Assembly (NCBI GenBank): GCA_030696435.1
Contig: JAUYSF010000064.1
Coordinates: 1 to 7,915 of the forward strand
DNA from: Desulfoprunum sp.
Lineage (GTDB): Bacteria; Desulfobacterota; Desulfobulbia; Desulfobulbales; Desulfocapsaceae
Length of the DNA stretch: 7,915 nucleotides
Direction: 5' to 3'
Under the pieces are notes generated by a model. The model ran no database searches. It worked only from the letters and a program-made list of their open reading frames with translations, and was not told the origin of the DNA. Below are positions 1 to 7,731 of the stretch, in pieces (the first letter of the stretch is position 1; the number at the start of each line of letters is the position of its first letter). A program made the position numbers and the translations under genes.

Positions 1-1
1 A

Positions 2-1219
2 AATGCCATGGCCTCAAATGTCACCGCAGCCTGGCGGGCCTGTAAACATGGGGCTGGACTTGCCAACCCCTGTTTTGTCCAGATCCACCCGACATGTATC
101 CCTGTGCACGGTGATTATCAGTCTAAACTCACCCTGATGAGCGAGAGCCTTCGCAACGACGGTCGGGTCTGGGTACCAACAAAAGAGGGAGACAAGCGGT
201 CTTCTTCTCAGATCCCCGAGACCGAGCGCGACTATTATCTGGAAAAGAAATATCCGAGTTTTGGCAATCTGGTACCGCGCGATGTCGCCTCCCGTAATGC
301 CAAAGAACAATGCGATGCCGGCAAGGGTGTGGGCAATACCGGGTTGGCCGTCTATCTGGATTTTGCCGAGGCGATCAAGCGTGATGGCCGGGCAACAATC
401 CTGAAGAAATACGGTAATCTCTTTCAGATGTATGAGAAAATTACCGACAAGAACCCCCTCAACGAGCCGATGATGATCTATCCGGCGGTACATTACACCA
501 TGGGTGGTCTCTGGGTGGATTATGACCTCATGACCACGGTCCCCGGGCTCTTTGCCCTCGGTGAGTGCAATTTCTCCGACCACGGTGCCAACCGACTCGG
601 GGCCAGCGCCCTGATGCAGGGTCTGGCCGATGGCTATTTCGTTATTGCCAACTCTATCGCCAACTATATCGGCTCAACTCCGATGGAGAGAGTGATAGAA
701 ACTGATCCGGCCTTTGATGAATCCCGCAAGAATGTCGCCGACAGGGTGCACCGGCTCCTGCGTAACAGCATGCGGGGACCTGCCGGCAAGGTGACGGTCG
801 ATCAGATTCACAAGGAACTTGGGCGATTGCTTTGGGACAATTGCGGTATGGCAAGAAATAAGGCAGGACTAGAGGCAGCGCTGGCACAACTTCCCGACCT
901 CAAAGAAAAATTCTGGGATGAAGTCTATGTTCCCGGTACTGGGACTGATATCAATCAATCTCTTGAGCGTGCCGGTCGGGTTGCCGATTTTCTCGAGTTC
1001 GCCGATGTCATGGTCCGTGATGCGCTGGCTCGTGAAGAATCCTGCGGCTGTCATCTCCGAGAAGAAAGCCAGACCACCGAAAATGAAGCAAAACGTGATG
1101 ATACCAACTACTCTCACGTTTCAGTCTGGCAGTATCAGGGGGACAAGGTTGCACCGCTCATGCATAAGGAAAGTCTGGTTTTTGAGAATGTCACTCCCAG
1201 CCAGAGAAGCTATAAATAG
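2..1219 (+). CDS. sdhA: Succinate dehydrogenase/fumarate reductase flavoprotein subunit, C-terminal part (5' end outside window)
   Basis: FAD-carrying catalytic subunit that interconverts succinate and fumarate on the cytoplasmic face of the membrane complex. The frame is open from base 2, so the ATG at 8 is internal and the N-terminal FAD-binding Rossmann part is missing. What is visible fits the family: the substrate-site QIHPT (80-94), the SESLRNDGR segment (140-166) with the presumed catalytic Arg at 152-154, VPRDVASR (near 272-295), HYTMGG (491-508) with the substrate-contacting His, and the C-terminal FAD motif [16 protein letters not shown] (560-607). The protein ends in the usual TQRSYK-like tail (PSQRSYK), so the 3' end is intact. 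sdhB follows after 53 bases. The sequence resembles the menaquinone-linked deltaproteobacterial/Bacteroidetes type rather than the E. coli SdhA type. In that type the usual order is sdhC-sdhA-sdhB, so a cytochrome b subunit is expected just upstream. The direction (oxidation or fumarate reduction) cannot be read from the sequence, and frdA is an equally fair name. Confidence 0.95.
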   Translation, partial: NAMASNVTAAWRACKHGAGLANPCFVQIHPTCIPVHGDYQSKLTLMSESLRNDGRVWVPTKEGDKRSSSQIPETERDYYLEKKYPSFGNLVPRDVASRNAKEQCDAGKGVGNTGLAVYLDFAEAIKRDGRATILKKYGNLFQMYEKITDKNPLNEPMMIYPAVHYTMGGLWVDYDLMTTVPGLFALGECNFSDHGANRLGASALMQGLADGYFVIANSIANYIGSTPMERVIETDPAFDESRKNVADRVHRLLRNSMRGPAGKVTVDQIHKELGRLLWDNCGMARNKAGLEAALAQLPDLKEKFWDEVYVPGTGTDINQSLERAGRVADFLEFADVMVRDALAREESCGCHLREESQTTENEAKRDDTNYSHVSVWQYQGDKVAPLMHKESLVFENVTPSQRSYK

Positions 1220-1272
1220 AAAGATACTTTTTGGTCGCTCTCTTACCCGAAAATCTCAACGGTATACATACA

Positions 1273-2028
1273 ATGAGCAGCATTGATCTTACATTGCAGA
1301 TATGGCGCCAGAAGAACAATGATTCACTGGGACACCTGGAAACTTACAATCTCCAAGGAATCCATACGGACATGTCTTTTCTCGAGATGCTCGACGTTCT
1401 CAATGAGCAACTGACCAAAGAAGGAAAGGACCCGGTGGCCTTCGATCATGACTGCCGGGAAGGCATCTGCGGTATGTGCGGGTCGGTCGTCAATGGTGTC
1501 GCCCATGGTCCGGAAAAGGAGATCACCCTCTGTCAACTGCACATGCGGAACTTTCGAAGCGGTGACACCCTGGTGATCGAACCCTTCCGCTCAAGGGCCT
1601 TCCCGATTCGCAAAGACCTTATGGTTGACCGTTCGGCCCTTGATCGTATTATCCAGTCAGGCGGCTACGTTTCGGTCAATACCGGCGGGACACCAGACGG
1701 TAACTCCGTGCCCATCCCCTCCCAAACCGCCGAACTGGCCATGGACGCTGCGGCCTGTATCGGCTGCGGTGCCTGTGTTGCCAGTTGCCCCAATGGCGCG
1801 GCAATGCTCTTTACGAGCGCCAAGATCTCCCAACTCTGCCTTCTGCCACAAGGGCAGCCGGAGCGTAAACGCCGGGCCCTTGCCATGGTCGAAACCATGG
1901 ATAAGGAAGGATTTGGCAACTGTACAAACGCCAGAGAATGTGAGGCGGTCTGCCCCAAGGGTATTTCGATCCGCAATATCGCCCGGCTTAACAGGGAATT
2001 TCTTGCGGCAAGCCTGCTGGAAGGATAA
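1273..2028 (+). CDS. sdhB: Succinate dehydrogenase/fumarate reductase iron-sulfur subunit
   Basis: A 251-residue electron-transfer subunit that passes electrons between the FAD of SdhA and the membrane quinone site through three iron-sulfur clusters. The plant-type [2Fe-2S] ligands are C61, C66, C69 (in [10 protein letters not shown]) and C87. The ferredoxin-like half has C162, C165, C168 and C172 ([12 protein letters not shown]), then C217, C223 and C227. By analogy with E. coli FrdB, C162/C165/C168/C227 hold the [4Fe-4S] and C172/C217/C223 the [3Fe-4S] cluster. All eleven ligands are present. I chose the ATG at 1273 because relatives begin a few residues before the conserved LxVWRQ-type segment, here LQIWRQ. 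A TTG at 1231 in the same frame would add 14 residues with no family counterpart. Neither start has a strong Shine-Dalgarno sequence, so translation may be coupled to sdhA. The gene is followed by a strong terminator, making it the last gene of the operon. Confidence 0.96.
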   Translation: MSSIDLTLQIWRQKNNDSLGHLETYNLQGIHTDMSFLEMLDVLNEQLTKEGKDPVAFDHDCREGICGMCGSVVNGVAHGPEKEITLCQLHMRNFRSGDTLVIEPFRSRAFPIRKDLMVDRSALDRIIQSGGYVSVNTGGTPDGNSVPIPSQTAELAMDAAACIGCGACVASCPNGAAMLFTSAKISQLCLLPQGQPERKRRALAMVETMDKEGFGNCTNARECEAVCPKGISIRNIARLNREFLAASLLEG

Positions 2029-2052
2029 AGAATTTACCCTGAGTCGCCCCTG

Positions 2053-2089
2053 ACCTGTTCAGCCTCTTCTGGGCTGAACAGGTTTTTTT
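2053..2089 (+). terminator. Rho-independent terminator of the sdh operon
   Basis: A perfect 12-bp stem (ACCTGTTCAGCC at 2053-2064 pairing with GGCTGAACAGGT at 2072-2083) encloses a 7-base loop and runs straight into seven T residues (2083-2089). It starts 25 bases after the sdhB stop codon. The T tract lies only on the plus-strand 3' side, so termination is directed against sdhAB transcription. It separates that operon from the reductase-family gene starting at 2126. Confidence 0.95.
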
Positions 2090-2125
2090 ATGTGGTATGT
2101 ATTTTGAAAAAGTGGTTCGTTATCT

Positions 2126-3157
2126 ATGCGGTATGATGTGGTTATTGTTGGTGCTGGACCGGCCGGTCTCAGTTGTGCCGGTATTCTGGCCAAAAACAAT
2201 TTGCAGGTTCTTGTCCTCGAGCGCAAGGATCGTCCGGGCCCCAAGGTCTGTGCTGGAGGTATCACCTGGAGCGGATTGATCAAGCGCATTCCCGGTTCCC
2301 TCGCGGAGCGGTGCTTTTCTCGGCAGCATATCTCTACCCCACTGCAAAAGACCTCCATCACCTCGCCTGATCCGATCATCGCCACCGTCAACAGGGAGAA
2401 ACTCGGACAATATATGGCCCGTGAAGCCGAATCCGTTGGGGCGGTGATCCGCACCTCGGCACAGGTCCGAGAAATCTCAGAAAAATCATTGATCTTTTGT
2501 GATCGGTTATCCGGCAAAGAGGAGAAAGTCTTTTTTGACCATCTGGTAGGGGCTGATGGCTCAACCTCACTTGTGCGAAGGTATCTGAAGATCCCCGTCG
2601 ACCATTTCGGCATCGGTATCAATTATCAGATTCCGGCAGATATGGAAAAAATGGAATGGCATCTCGATGCCACCCTCTTTTTCAACGGCTACAGCTGGAT
2701 ATTTCCCCACAGCGATACCGTTTCGATCGGGGCGTATGCCGATGCGAAGGTCATGAAGGCAGGAGCCCTGCAACTGGCCCTGCTTCAATGGGCTACCAAG
2801 CGGGGTATGGCACTAGCGAATTACAAACCCAGGGCCGAAATTATCAGCTTTGACTATCGGGGCTGGCAGTTTGGCAATATCTCTCTGGCGGGGGATGCGG
2901 CAGGGTTTGCCTCAGGGCTGACCGGCGAGGGTATCTACCCCGCCATTGTCTCAGGCGAGGCTGTCGCCCAAACGATAATTGATCCAGACTATGACTTGTC
3001 GGAGCTGCACCGGCTCATCCGGCTGAATGCTTTTCATCGGCGTATGACCCTCTTGACCGGCAAGAACAGGTTTTTGTCAGCAGTGCTAGCGGAATGCGTC
3101 ACTGTGGCCCTGCGCACCGGTGTGCTTGATTTTAAAAAACTGGAGATGTCCCATTAG
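2126..3157 (+). CDS. Geranylgeranyl reductase superfamily FAD-dependent oxidoreductase
   Basis: A 343-residue flavoprotein. The dinucleotide-binding GAGPAG lies at residues 9-14 after a hydrophobic beta strand (VVIVGAG), with an acidic residue at the end of the next strand (LVLERK, E32). The family segment KVCAGGI is at 40-46, a second FAD motif GADGSTSLVRR at 142-152, the family-like YSWIFP at 189-194, and the C-terminal FAD/ribityl motif GDAAGFASGLTGEGI at 256-270. This set is characteristic of the geranylgeranyl reductase superfamily, whose members saturate double bonds of isoprenoid chains in chlorophyll, archaeal lipids or menaquinone (MenJ); other members are uncharacterised. At 343 residues it is somewhat shorter than the roughly 390-410 typical of characterised members, with a short C-terminal region. 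The start has only a weak ribosome-binding site, and no promoter is obvious in the 36 bases after the sdh terminator. The substrate cannot be read from the sequence; a menaquinone side chain is one possibility. Confidence 0.85.
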   Translation: MRYDVVIVGAGPAGLSCAGILAKNNLQVLVLERKDRPGPKVCAGGITWSGLIKRIPGSLAERCFSRQHISTPLQKTSITSPDPIIATVNREKLGQYMAREAESVGAVIRTSAQVREISEKSLIFCDRLSGKEEKVFFDHLVGADGSTSLVRRYLKIPVDHFGIGINYQIPADMEKMEWHLDATLFFNGYSWIFPHSDTVSIGAYADAKVMKAGALQLALLQWATKRGMALANYKPRAEIISFDYRGWQFGNISLAGDAAGFASGLTGEGIYPAIVSGEAVAQTIIDPDYDLSELHRLIRLNAFHRRMTLLTGKNRFLSAVLAECVTVALRTGVLDFKKLEMSH

Positions 3158-3286
3158 GAGCCGTTAGGAAATAACCTGGCCATTTCAAACCATTTCCTTA
3201 CGGCACCTTATGCCGTTCCAGGCATTTCTCTGGCCATGTTATTTTTTGACAACGGCTTAGTATAAATCCAGCCCCCATTCCTTCTC
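3158..3286 (+). other. Structured intergenic region with overlapping hairpins, possible weak terminator
   Basis: This 129-base gap contains a 13-base inverted repeat with one mismatch (3160-3172 with 3192-3204). It overlaps a perfect 6-bp hairpin ACGGCA/TGCCGT (3200-3216, 5-base loop). The two cannot form together because they share 3200-3204. An 8-base direct repeat CTGGCCAT occurs at 3176-3183 and 3230-3237; its TGGCCA core is self-complementary, so the copies can also pair across the 3200-3216 hairpin, after which TTTTTT follows at 3242-3247. The region could end transcription of the reductase gene, but no single stem sits directly against the T run, so this is only suggestive. Confidence 0.3.
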
Positions 3287-3568
3287 ATGAAGATCATGAT
3301 TTTCAATCAAAAAAATAAGAAACTCCTGCTGAATATCGTCTTTATTCTGATCTGCCTTGTGATCCTCGGCATTCTCTTCAATGCCCCGCAAGAGACCACG
3401 ACCAGACTGCCGCTCGACGACAATCACCGCCTCTTTCAGAAGGACATGAGCAAGAAAGAAGCTGAGCTGTATTGCGGCAAATGTCACAGTCCAGACGGGC
3501 AGTCGCCGTTGCCGCAGAATCATCCGCCCAAGTACCGCTGTCTCTTCTGTCACAAGAGACAACAGTAA
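3287..3568 (+). CDS. Small membrane-anchored protein with two CXXCH motifs (putative diheme cytochrome c)
   Basis: A 93-residue protein. A short basic N-terminus (KNKK, residues 9-12) precedes a strongly hydrophobic segment at about 13-31, which reads as an uncleaved signal anchor. The remaining about 60 residues would lie in the periplasm. They carry CGKCH (63-67) and CLFCH (85-89), both classical covalent heme c sites, separated by 17 residues. His47 and His79 are possible distal heme ligands. The layout vaguely recalls NapB-like or other multiheme c-type cytochromes, but I do not recognise the family. The start could also be the ATG at 3296 (three residues shorter); neither has a good Shine-Dalgarno sequence, and an in-frame stop at 3263-3265 rules out a longer N-terminus. 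It has no operon partner: the reductase-family gene lies 129 bases upstream and pepN converges 10 bases downstream. Function, presumably periplasmic electron transfer, is inferred only from the heme motifs and anchor. Confidence 0.75.
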   Translation: MKIMIFNQKNKKLLLNIVFILICLVILGILFNAPQETTTRLPLDDNHRLFQKDMSKKEAELYCGKCHSPDGQSPLPQNHPPKYRCLFCHKRQQ

Positions 3569-3593
3569 TCTGCCCTTTTTACAGGCTCTTGTG
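3539..3593. repeat. Overlapping inverted repeats at the convergent gene ends
   Basis: TGTCTCTT (3539-3546) pairs perfectly with AAGAGACA (3554-3561) over a 7-base loop, inside the last codons of the small heme protein. CACAAGAG (3551-3558) pairs perfectly with CTCTTGTG (3586-3593), spanning both stop codons. The two foldings share 3554-3558 and so exclude each other. Neither has a T tract directly after its stem on either strand, so this is not a textbook terminator, although the placement between convergent genes suggests a role in 3'-end formation. Confidence 0.35.
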
Positions 3594-6209
3594 CACTACC
3601 TCATAGACGTCACCCGAGAGCTTATCTGTGGCCAGGATCCGCTCCAGCTGTTTGCGGATGAGGTCCTGCCGGGTCATATCGTAGCGTTTCCACGCCGTCA
3701 GTGGTGAGACCAGACGGGCGGCGATCTGGGGATTGAGCTGATTGAGTTCAATGATCCTGTCGGCCAGGAAAAGGTACCCCGAGCCTGAAATATCGTGAAA
3801 CCGGAAGTGATTGGCTGAGCAAAATGCCCCGATCAAGGCCCTGACCTTATTGGGGTTTTTCATGGAAAATGAGGCATTTTTCATAAGCCCGGTAACCGAT
3901 TCGAGGGTATTCCCAAGACGGGAAACGGCCTGCAGGCTGAACCACTTGTCGAGAACCAGTGGATCATGGCTCCACTTGCCGTAAAAATCTTCGAGAATCT
4001 CCCCTCTTTTTCTTCCCGGGGTATTGCTGATGCAGGTCAAGGCCGCGATCGTATCCGTCATGTTTGCCTGGGCGAAATACTGAGCACTGCACAATTGATA
4101 GATCGCATCACTGGGGGTGTCTCCGGCCATGAGATAGGACAGTGCCACATTTTTCAAGGCCCGTTTTCCTATTGCCGCCGAACTGATCTGGTAAGCCCCC
4201 GCCTCGCTGTTCTCCTCGTAGATATGCCCAAAATCATCAGAGAATATCCGCGACAACTCTGAGCGGACAAATTCCCGGCCGTTATGGAGTGCATCAGGAT
4301 CAATCACGATCATCTGCTGGGCCAGATAGGTCTCCGACGGCAGCTGCAGGGCCAGGGCCAGAAGGGCTTTATCTCCTGCCGATTGCCGCAGATTACTGCC
4401 AACTGCCGCAATAAACAGAGGATCAAGGACAGGCTTGTGACCTGTCTGAAATGCCTGAACAGTCTCCAGAATAATCGATTCAGCCAGTTGGCCGGCAGCA
4501 CTCCAGCGATTGAACAGATCAGCATCGTGGGCCAGGAGAAATCCCAGTTCTTCCCTGCTCTGAAATGGCGCCACCTTCACTGGGGCGGAAAAATTCCTCA
4601 AAAAAGACAGCACCGGTCTCTCCGAAATATTGGTGAACGTATAGGTTTGTTCGGCCTCCCGGAGTTCGAGCACCTGTGTTCCTTTTGCTCCCGCGACAAG
4701 TAAGTCATTGCCTTTTCGACCTAAAAGTCCAATAGCCAGAGGGATATGAAAGGGTTCTTTCAAGCTTTGCCCTGGCGTCTCAGGGCAGCTCTGTTTCACG
4801 ACAAGGCTGTATTTCTTTTCCTCAGCCGACCATGTGCCGCACACCGTCAGCAACGGTGTCCCCGCTTGGCTGTACCATCGTTTAAACTGATTGAGATCCC
4901 TGCCGGTGGCGTCGGCCATCGCCGCCACAAAATCATCACAGGTCACCGCCTGGCCATCGTGCCGAGCAAAATAAAGGTCCATTCCTTGGCGGAAACCCAA
5001 GGCTCCCAGCAGGGTGTGCATCATCCTGATGACCTCAGCACCCTTATTATAGACGGTCATCGTATAGAAATTGTTGATTTCGACAAAGGAATCAGGTCTG
5101 ACGGAATGGGCCATCGGGCCGGCATCTTCGCGAAACTGATGATTTTTGAGAAGCTGAACATCATCAATCCTCTGCACAGCCCGGGAATTCATGTCCGAGG
5201 AAAATTCCTGATCTCTGAAGACGGTAAGCCCTTCTTTGAGACTGAGCTGAAACCAGTCACGACAGGTCACCCTGTTGCCGGTCCAGTTATGAAAGTATTC
5301 ATGGGCGACGACCCCTTCGATGTCTATATAGTCCTGATCCGTCGCTGTTTCCGGTAAGGCCAGGACATATTTGGAATTAAAGACATTGAGCCCCTTATTT
5401 TCCATGGCCCCCATGTTGAAATCATCCACGGCGACGATCATGAAGATATCCAGATCGTATTCGAGACCATAAACCTCCTCATCCCATTTCATGGCCTTCT
5501 GCAATGAGCGCATGGCGTGCCCGCACTTCACCTTGTTGCGCTCTTCGACAAAGATGCGCAGGGTAATGTTCCGGCCGGATCGTGTGACGAAGGCATCCTC
5601 GATACAGGCCAGTCTGCCGGCCACCAGAGCAAAGAGATAGCAAGGCTTGGGAAAAGGATCCTGCCAGACGACAAAATGGCGATCATTATCGAGGAGGCCT
5701 GAGTTGATGAGGTTACCGTTTGAAAGCATCACCGGACATCGCTGCCTATCGCCTTCAATTCGGGTAGTAAAGCGGCTCAGAACATCGGGCCGGTCAAGGT
5801 AGTAGGTGATTTTGCGAAAGCCCTCGGCCTCACACTGGCTACAGAAATTGCCGCTCGAACAGTACAGGCCTTCGAGAGAGGTGTTGGCGGCAGGATCGAT
5901 CCTGGTGGTGATCTCCAGTTCGAAATGATCCTGACCCGGAATAATACTCAGCGTCTTGTCCGTGCGTTGATACTCGCCTGCTGCAAGGATCCGGCCGGCA
6001 AGTCGGATCTCAACCAGTTCCAGGTTTTCGCCGCTAAGCTCAAGTCGACCGGAAAACTCCGTACTCTGCTGATTGGCAATATACACCGCTTTGGCGGTGA
6101 CTTTGGTGAACGAATCGTAGAGTTCAAAGGTCAGATCGAGGCTCTCAACGAGGTATTCGGGGACCCGATAATCTTTACGGTAGATGGTTGTATGCTTTTC
6201 GCTGCTCAT
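3579..6209 (-). CDS. pepN: Aminopeptidase N (M1 family alanyl aminopeptidase)
   Basis: An 876-residue cytoplasmic zinc exopeptidase that removes N-terminal amino acids from peptides in the late steps of protein turnover. Its length is close to the 870 residues of E. coli PepN, and the key residues match at a constant offset of +6. They are the QCEAEG segment with E127 (substrate N-terminus), GAMEN at 267-271, the zinc site HEYFH at 303-307 (H303, H307, general base E304) with third ligand E326 in KEGLT, and catalytic Tyr387 in VYNKG. The N-terminal beta domain covers roughly 1-200, the thermolysin-like domain 200-450, a small beta domain to about 550, and the helical C-terminal domain the rest. 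There is no signal peptide. The ATG start has a good Shine-Dalgarno AAGGA on the minus strand (plus positions 6219-6223), 9 bases upstream. The gene is divergent from dapL and convergent with the small heme-protein gene, so it is probably monocistronic within this window. Confidence 0.97.
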   Translation of the reverse strand: MSSEKHTTIYRKDYRVPEYLVESLDLTFELYDSFTKVTAKAVYIANQQSTEFSGRLELSGENLELVEIRLAGRILAAGEYQRTDKTLSIIPGQDHFELEITTRIDPAANTSLEGLYCSSGNFCSQCEAEGFRKITYYLDRPDVLSRFTTRIEGDRQRCPVMLSNGNLINSGLLDNDRHFVVWQDPFPKPCYLFALVAGRLACIEDAFVTRSGRNITLRIFVEERNKVKCGHAMRSLQKAMKWDEEVYGLEYDLDIFMIVAVDDFNMGAMENKGLNVFNSKYVLALPETATDQDYIDIEGVVAHEYFHNWTGNRVTCRDWFQLSLKEGLTVFRDQEFSSDMNSRAVQRIDDVQLLKNHQFREDAGPMAHSVRPDSFVEINNFYTMTVYNKGAEVIRMMHTLLGALGFRQGMDLYFARHDGQAVTCDDFVAAMADATGRDLNQFKRWYSQAGTPLLTVCGTWSAEEKKYSLVVKQSCPETPGQSLKEPFHIPLAIGLLGRKGNDLLVAGAKGTQVLELREAEQTYTFTNISERPVLSFLRNFSAPVKVAPFQSREELGFLLAHDADLFNRWSAAGQLAESIILETVQAFQTGHKPVLDPLFIAAVGSNLRQSAGDKALLALALQLPSETYLAQQMIVIDPDALHNGREFVRSELSRIFSDDFGHIYEENSEAGAYQISSAAIGKRALKNVALSYLMAGDTPSDAIYQLCSAQYFAQANMTDTIAALTCISNTPGRKRGEILEDFYGKWSHDPLVLDKWFSLQAVSRLGNTLESVTGLMKNASFSMKNPNKVRALIGAFCSANHFRFHDISGSGYLFLADRIIELNQLNPQIAARLVSPLTAWKRYDMTRQDLIRKQLERILATDKLSGDVYEVVHKSL

Positions 6210-6218
6210 TGCAGGTAT

Positions 6219-6223
6219 TCCTT
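6219..6223 (-). promoter_or_regulatory. Shine-Dalgarno sequence of pepN
   Basis: AAGGA on the minus strand, 9 bases before the pepN ATG. This is the clearest ribosome-binding site in the window and supports the chosen start at 6209. Confidence 0.7.
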
Positions 6224-6234
6224 GTTGATGATTA

Positions 6235-6247
6235 TGACCTCAGGTCA
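6235..6247. promoter_or_regulatory. Operator-like palindrome TGACCT-C-AGGTCA upstream of pepN
   Basis: A perfect 6-1-6 inverted repeat whose near edge lies 25 bases before the pepN start codon, between the divergent pepN and dapL genes. Its symmetry and length suit a dimeric regulator, or it may act in the pepN leader RNA. No matching regulator is encoded in the window and I do not know a specific factor for it. Confidence 0.3.
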
Positions 6248-6289
6248 GCATTTTAAAGCAGTATCAAGCTGATAACCGCCTTATTTAAT

Positions 6290-6307
6290 TTCTATTTTAT
6301 AATAGAA
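6290..6307. promoter_or_regulatory. AT-rich palindrome TTCTATT-N4-AATAGAA
   Basis: Perfect 7-base arms around a 4-base centre in the most AT-rich part of the pepN-dapL intergenic region. On the minus strand it contains the -10-like hexamers TATTAT and TATAAA, which could serve pepN, but no matching -35 is found upstream of them. It also lies 37 bases upstream of the dapL -35, where an operator or UP-like element would act. Confidence 0.25.
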
Positions 6308-6344
6308 TCGCCGTGCCGGATTCTCCAGCGATATTCTTTGACTG

Positions 6345-6372
6345 TTGACACGGTCCGACATTTCATTATATT
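6345..6372 (+). promoter_or_regulatory. Sigma-70 type promoter for dapL
   Basis: A perfect -35 TTGACA (6345-6350), a 16-base spacer and a -10 TATATT (6367-6372, five of six matches to TATAAT). Transcription would start near 6379, giving a leader of about 75 bases before the dapL ATG at 6454. This is the best promoter match in the window. Confidence 0.7.
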
Positions 6373-6383
6373 CGAATGAGTTG

Positions 6384-6393
6384 TTGTATACAA
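6384..6393. promoter_or_regulatory. Palindrome TTGTATACAA at the expected dapL transcription start
   Basis: A perfect 10-base palindrome about 5 bases beyond the predicted start site of the dapL promoter. An 8-base palindrome ATTCGAAT (6370-6377) overlaps the -10 just before it. Position fits a repressor site, but short AT-rich palindromes also occur by chance. Confidence 0.2.
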
Positions 6394-6453
6394 AGACTGG
6401 TGTCTGAAATCAAATCCAATATTTAAGTGTTAACTGCAGAGAGAATCTTCCCG

Positions 6454-7677
6454 ATGATTACAATTAATGAACATTATTTAAAATTACAGGCCTCCTACCT
6501 TTTTTCAGATATCGCCAGACGTGTTGCCGCCTTCCAGGAAAAGAATCCCCAGATCGAGGTTATTAAATTGGGCATCGGTGATGTCACCAAACCCCTGCCT
6601 GCGGCCTGTATTAGCGCATTCCATAAGGCAATTGATGAAATGGCCGTGGACTCAAGCTTTCGGGGATATGGTCCCGAGCAGGGCTACGCCTTTTTGCGGG
6701 AGGCCATAGCAACCCATGATTTTCAGGCCCGTGGAGCCGATATTGGGGCCGACGAGATCTTCGTTTCCGACGGGGCAAAGTGTGATACCGGCAATATCCA
6801 GGAACTCTTCAGCCAACAGACCCGGATCGCTATACCGGATCCGGTTTACCCGGTCTATCTCGATACCAATGTCATGGCCGGCCGCACCGGCAGTTACAAG
6901 GATGGCAGATACGAGGGGATCGTCTATCTCGATTCCACCTGGGAAAACAACTTTGTCCCTTCCCTGCCAGAGCAAAAGGTTGACCTGATCTATCTCTGTT
7001 TCCCGAATAACCCGACGGGATCGACGATAACCAAGGCCGAGCTGCAGAACTGGGTGGAATATGCCAGAGAGACCAATGCACTCATCCTCTTTGATGCCGC
7101 CTACGAGGTCTTTATCCGCGACGAGAGCCTGCCTCGATCAATCTATGAGATACCAGGTGCCAAAGAGGTGGCTATTGAATTTCGGAGTTACTCCAAGAAT
7201 GCCGGCTTCACTGGAACGAGGTGTGCCTATACCGTCGTCCCCAAGGAGTGTCGGGCTTATGATTCCATGGGAACCAAACAGCTACTGCACCCGCTTTGGA
7301 ACCGACGGCATTGCACCAAATTCAACGGCGTATCCTATCCTGTGCAGCGGGCTGCTGAGGCGACATACAGCGCTGAGGGCAAGGTTCAGGTCCGGGAACT
7401 GGCCGATTATTACCTAAAAAACGCTGCCCTTGTCAGGCAGGAGATGGCCCATCTCAACTTTCGCTTTGTAGGCGGTGAGAATTCACCCTATGTTTGGATT
7501 GATGGCGGTCGCGACAGCTGGGAATTCTTCGATATGCTTCTGAACAAAGCTGGAGTGGTCTGCACCCCAGGGGCCGGTTTTGGCAGGTGCGGCAATGGTT
7601 ATATCAGGATATCCGCCTTCAACAGCCCTGAGAATGTCCAAAAAGCCATGACACGTATACGGGAAGCACTTTCTTGA
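6454..7677 (+). CDS. dapL: LL-diaminopimelate aminotransferase
   Basis: A 407-residue cytoplasmic PLP enzyme (fold type I) that converts tetrahydrodipicolinate directly to LL-2,6-diaminopimelate with glutamate as amino donor. It thus bypasses the succinylase or acetylase branches of lysine and peptidoglycan precursor synthesis. Numbered from the ATG at 6454: GYGPEQG near 71-77 and the SDGAK segment near 105-109 fit the family's PLP and substrate region. NPTG is at 186-189, FDAAY with Asp214 and Tyr217 contacts the cofactor, and Lys248 in [12 protein letters not shown] is the presumed Schiff-base lysine. Arg256 binds phosphate and Arg385 in YIRISAF binds the substrate carboxylate. The [16 protein letters not shown] opening matches the usual N-terminus of relatives, so I prefer ATG 6454 over an in-frame GTG at 6427 that would add nine atypical residues. 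The Shine-Dalgarno is weak (GAGAG at about 6439-6443). No other lysine-pathway gene adjoins it. The motifs are complete and nothing suggests decay. Confidence 0.95.
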   Translation: MITINEHYLKLQASYLFSDIARRVAAFQEKNPQIEVIKLGIGDVTKPLPAACISAFHKAIDEMAVDSSFRGYGPEQGYAFLREAIATHDFQARGADIGADEIFVSDGAKCDTGNIQELFSQQTRIAIPDPVYPVYLDTNVMAGRTGSYKDGRYEGIVYLDSTWENNFVPSLPEQKVDLIYLCFPNNPTGSTITKAELQNWVEYARETNALILFDAAYEVFIRDESLPRSIYEIPGAKEVAIEFRSYSKNAGFTGTRCAYTVVPKECRAYDSMGTKQLLHPLWNRRHCTKFNGVSYPVQRAAEATYSAEGKVQVRELADYYLKNAALVRQEMAHLNFRFVGGENSPYVWIDGGRDSWEFFDMLLNKAGVVCTPGAGFGRCGNGYIRISAFNSPENVQKAMTRIREALS

Positions 7678-7731
7678 TTGTTTATCACAAGGGGACAAGG
7701 TGACTGGTACTATGAACCACCCTGCTCCCCT

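Noticed and set aside
14..583. Minus-strand open frame antisense to sdhA
   Set aside because: It lies opposite highly conserved SdhA motifs and has no family resemblance; a shadow frame.
1231..1272. TTG at 1231 as the start of sdhB, adding 14 residues
   Set aside because: The added residues have no counterpart in recalled SdhB/FrdB N-termini, the TTG has no better ribosome-binding site, and the ATG at 1273 sits exactly where the family begins.
3246..3266. TTGACA (3246-3251) and TATAAA (3261-3266) as a promoter for the small heme-protein gene
   Set aside because: Both hexamers look good but the spacer is only 9 bases, far too short for a sigma-70 promoter. The TATAAA alone may still be a -10.
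4746..5357. Long plus-strand open frame antisense to pepN
   Set aside because: It is the complement of a strongly conserved pepN coding region and shows no recognisable domain; a shadow frame.
6427..6453. GTG at 6427 as the start of dapL
   Set aside because: It would prepend nine residues not seen in DapL relatives; ATG 6454 gives the usual N-terminus.
7691..7730. GGGG...CCCC and GGTG...CACC pairing just after dapL as its terminator
   Set aside because: The stem would be interrupted by unequal bulges and no T run follows it.
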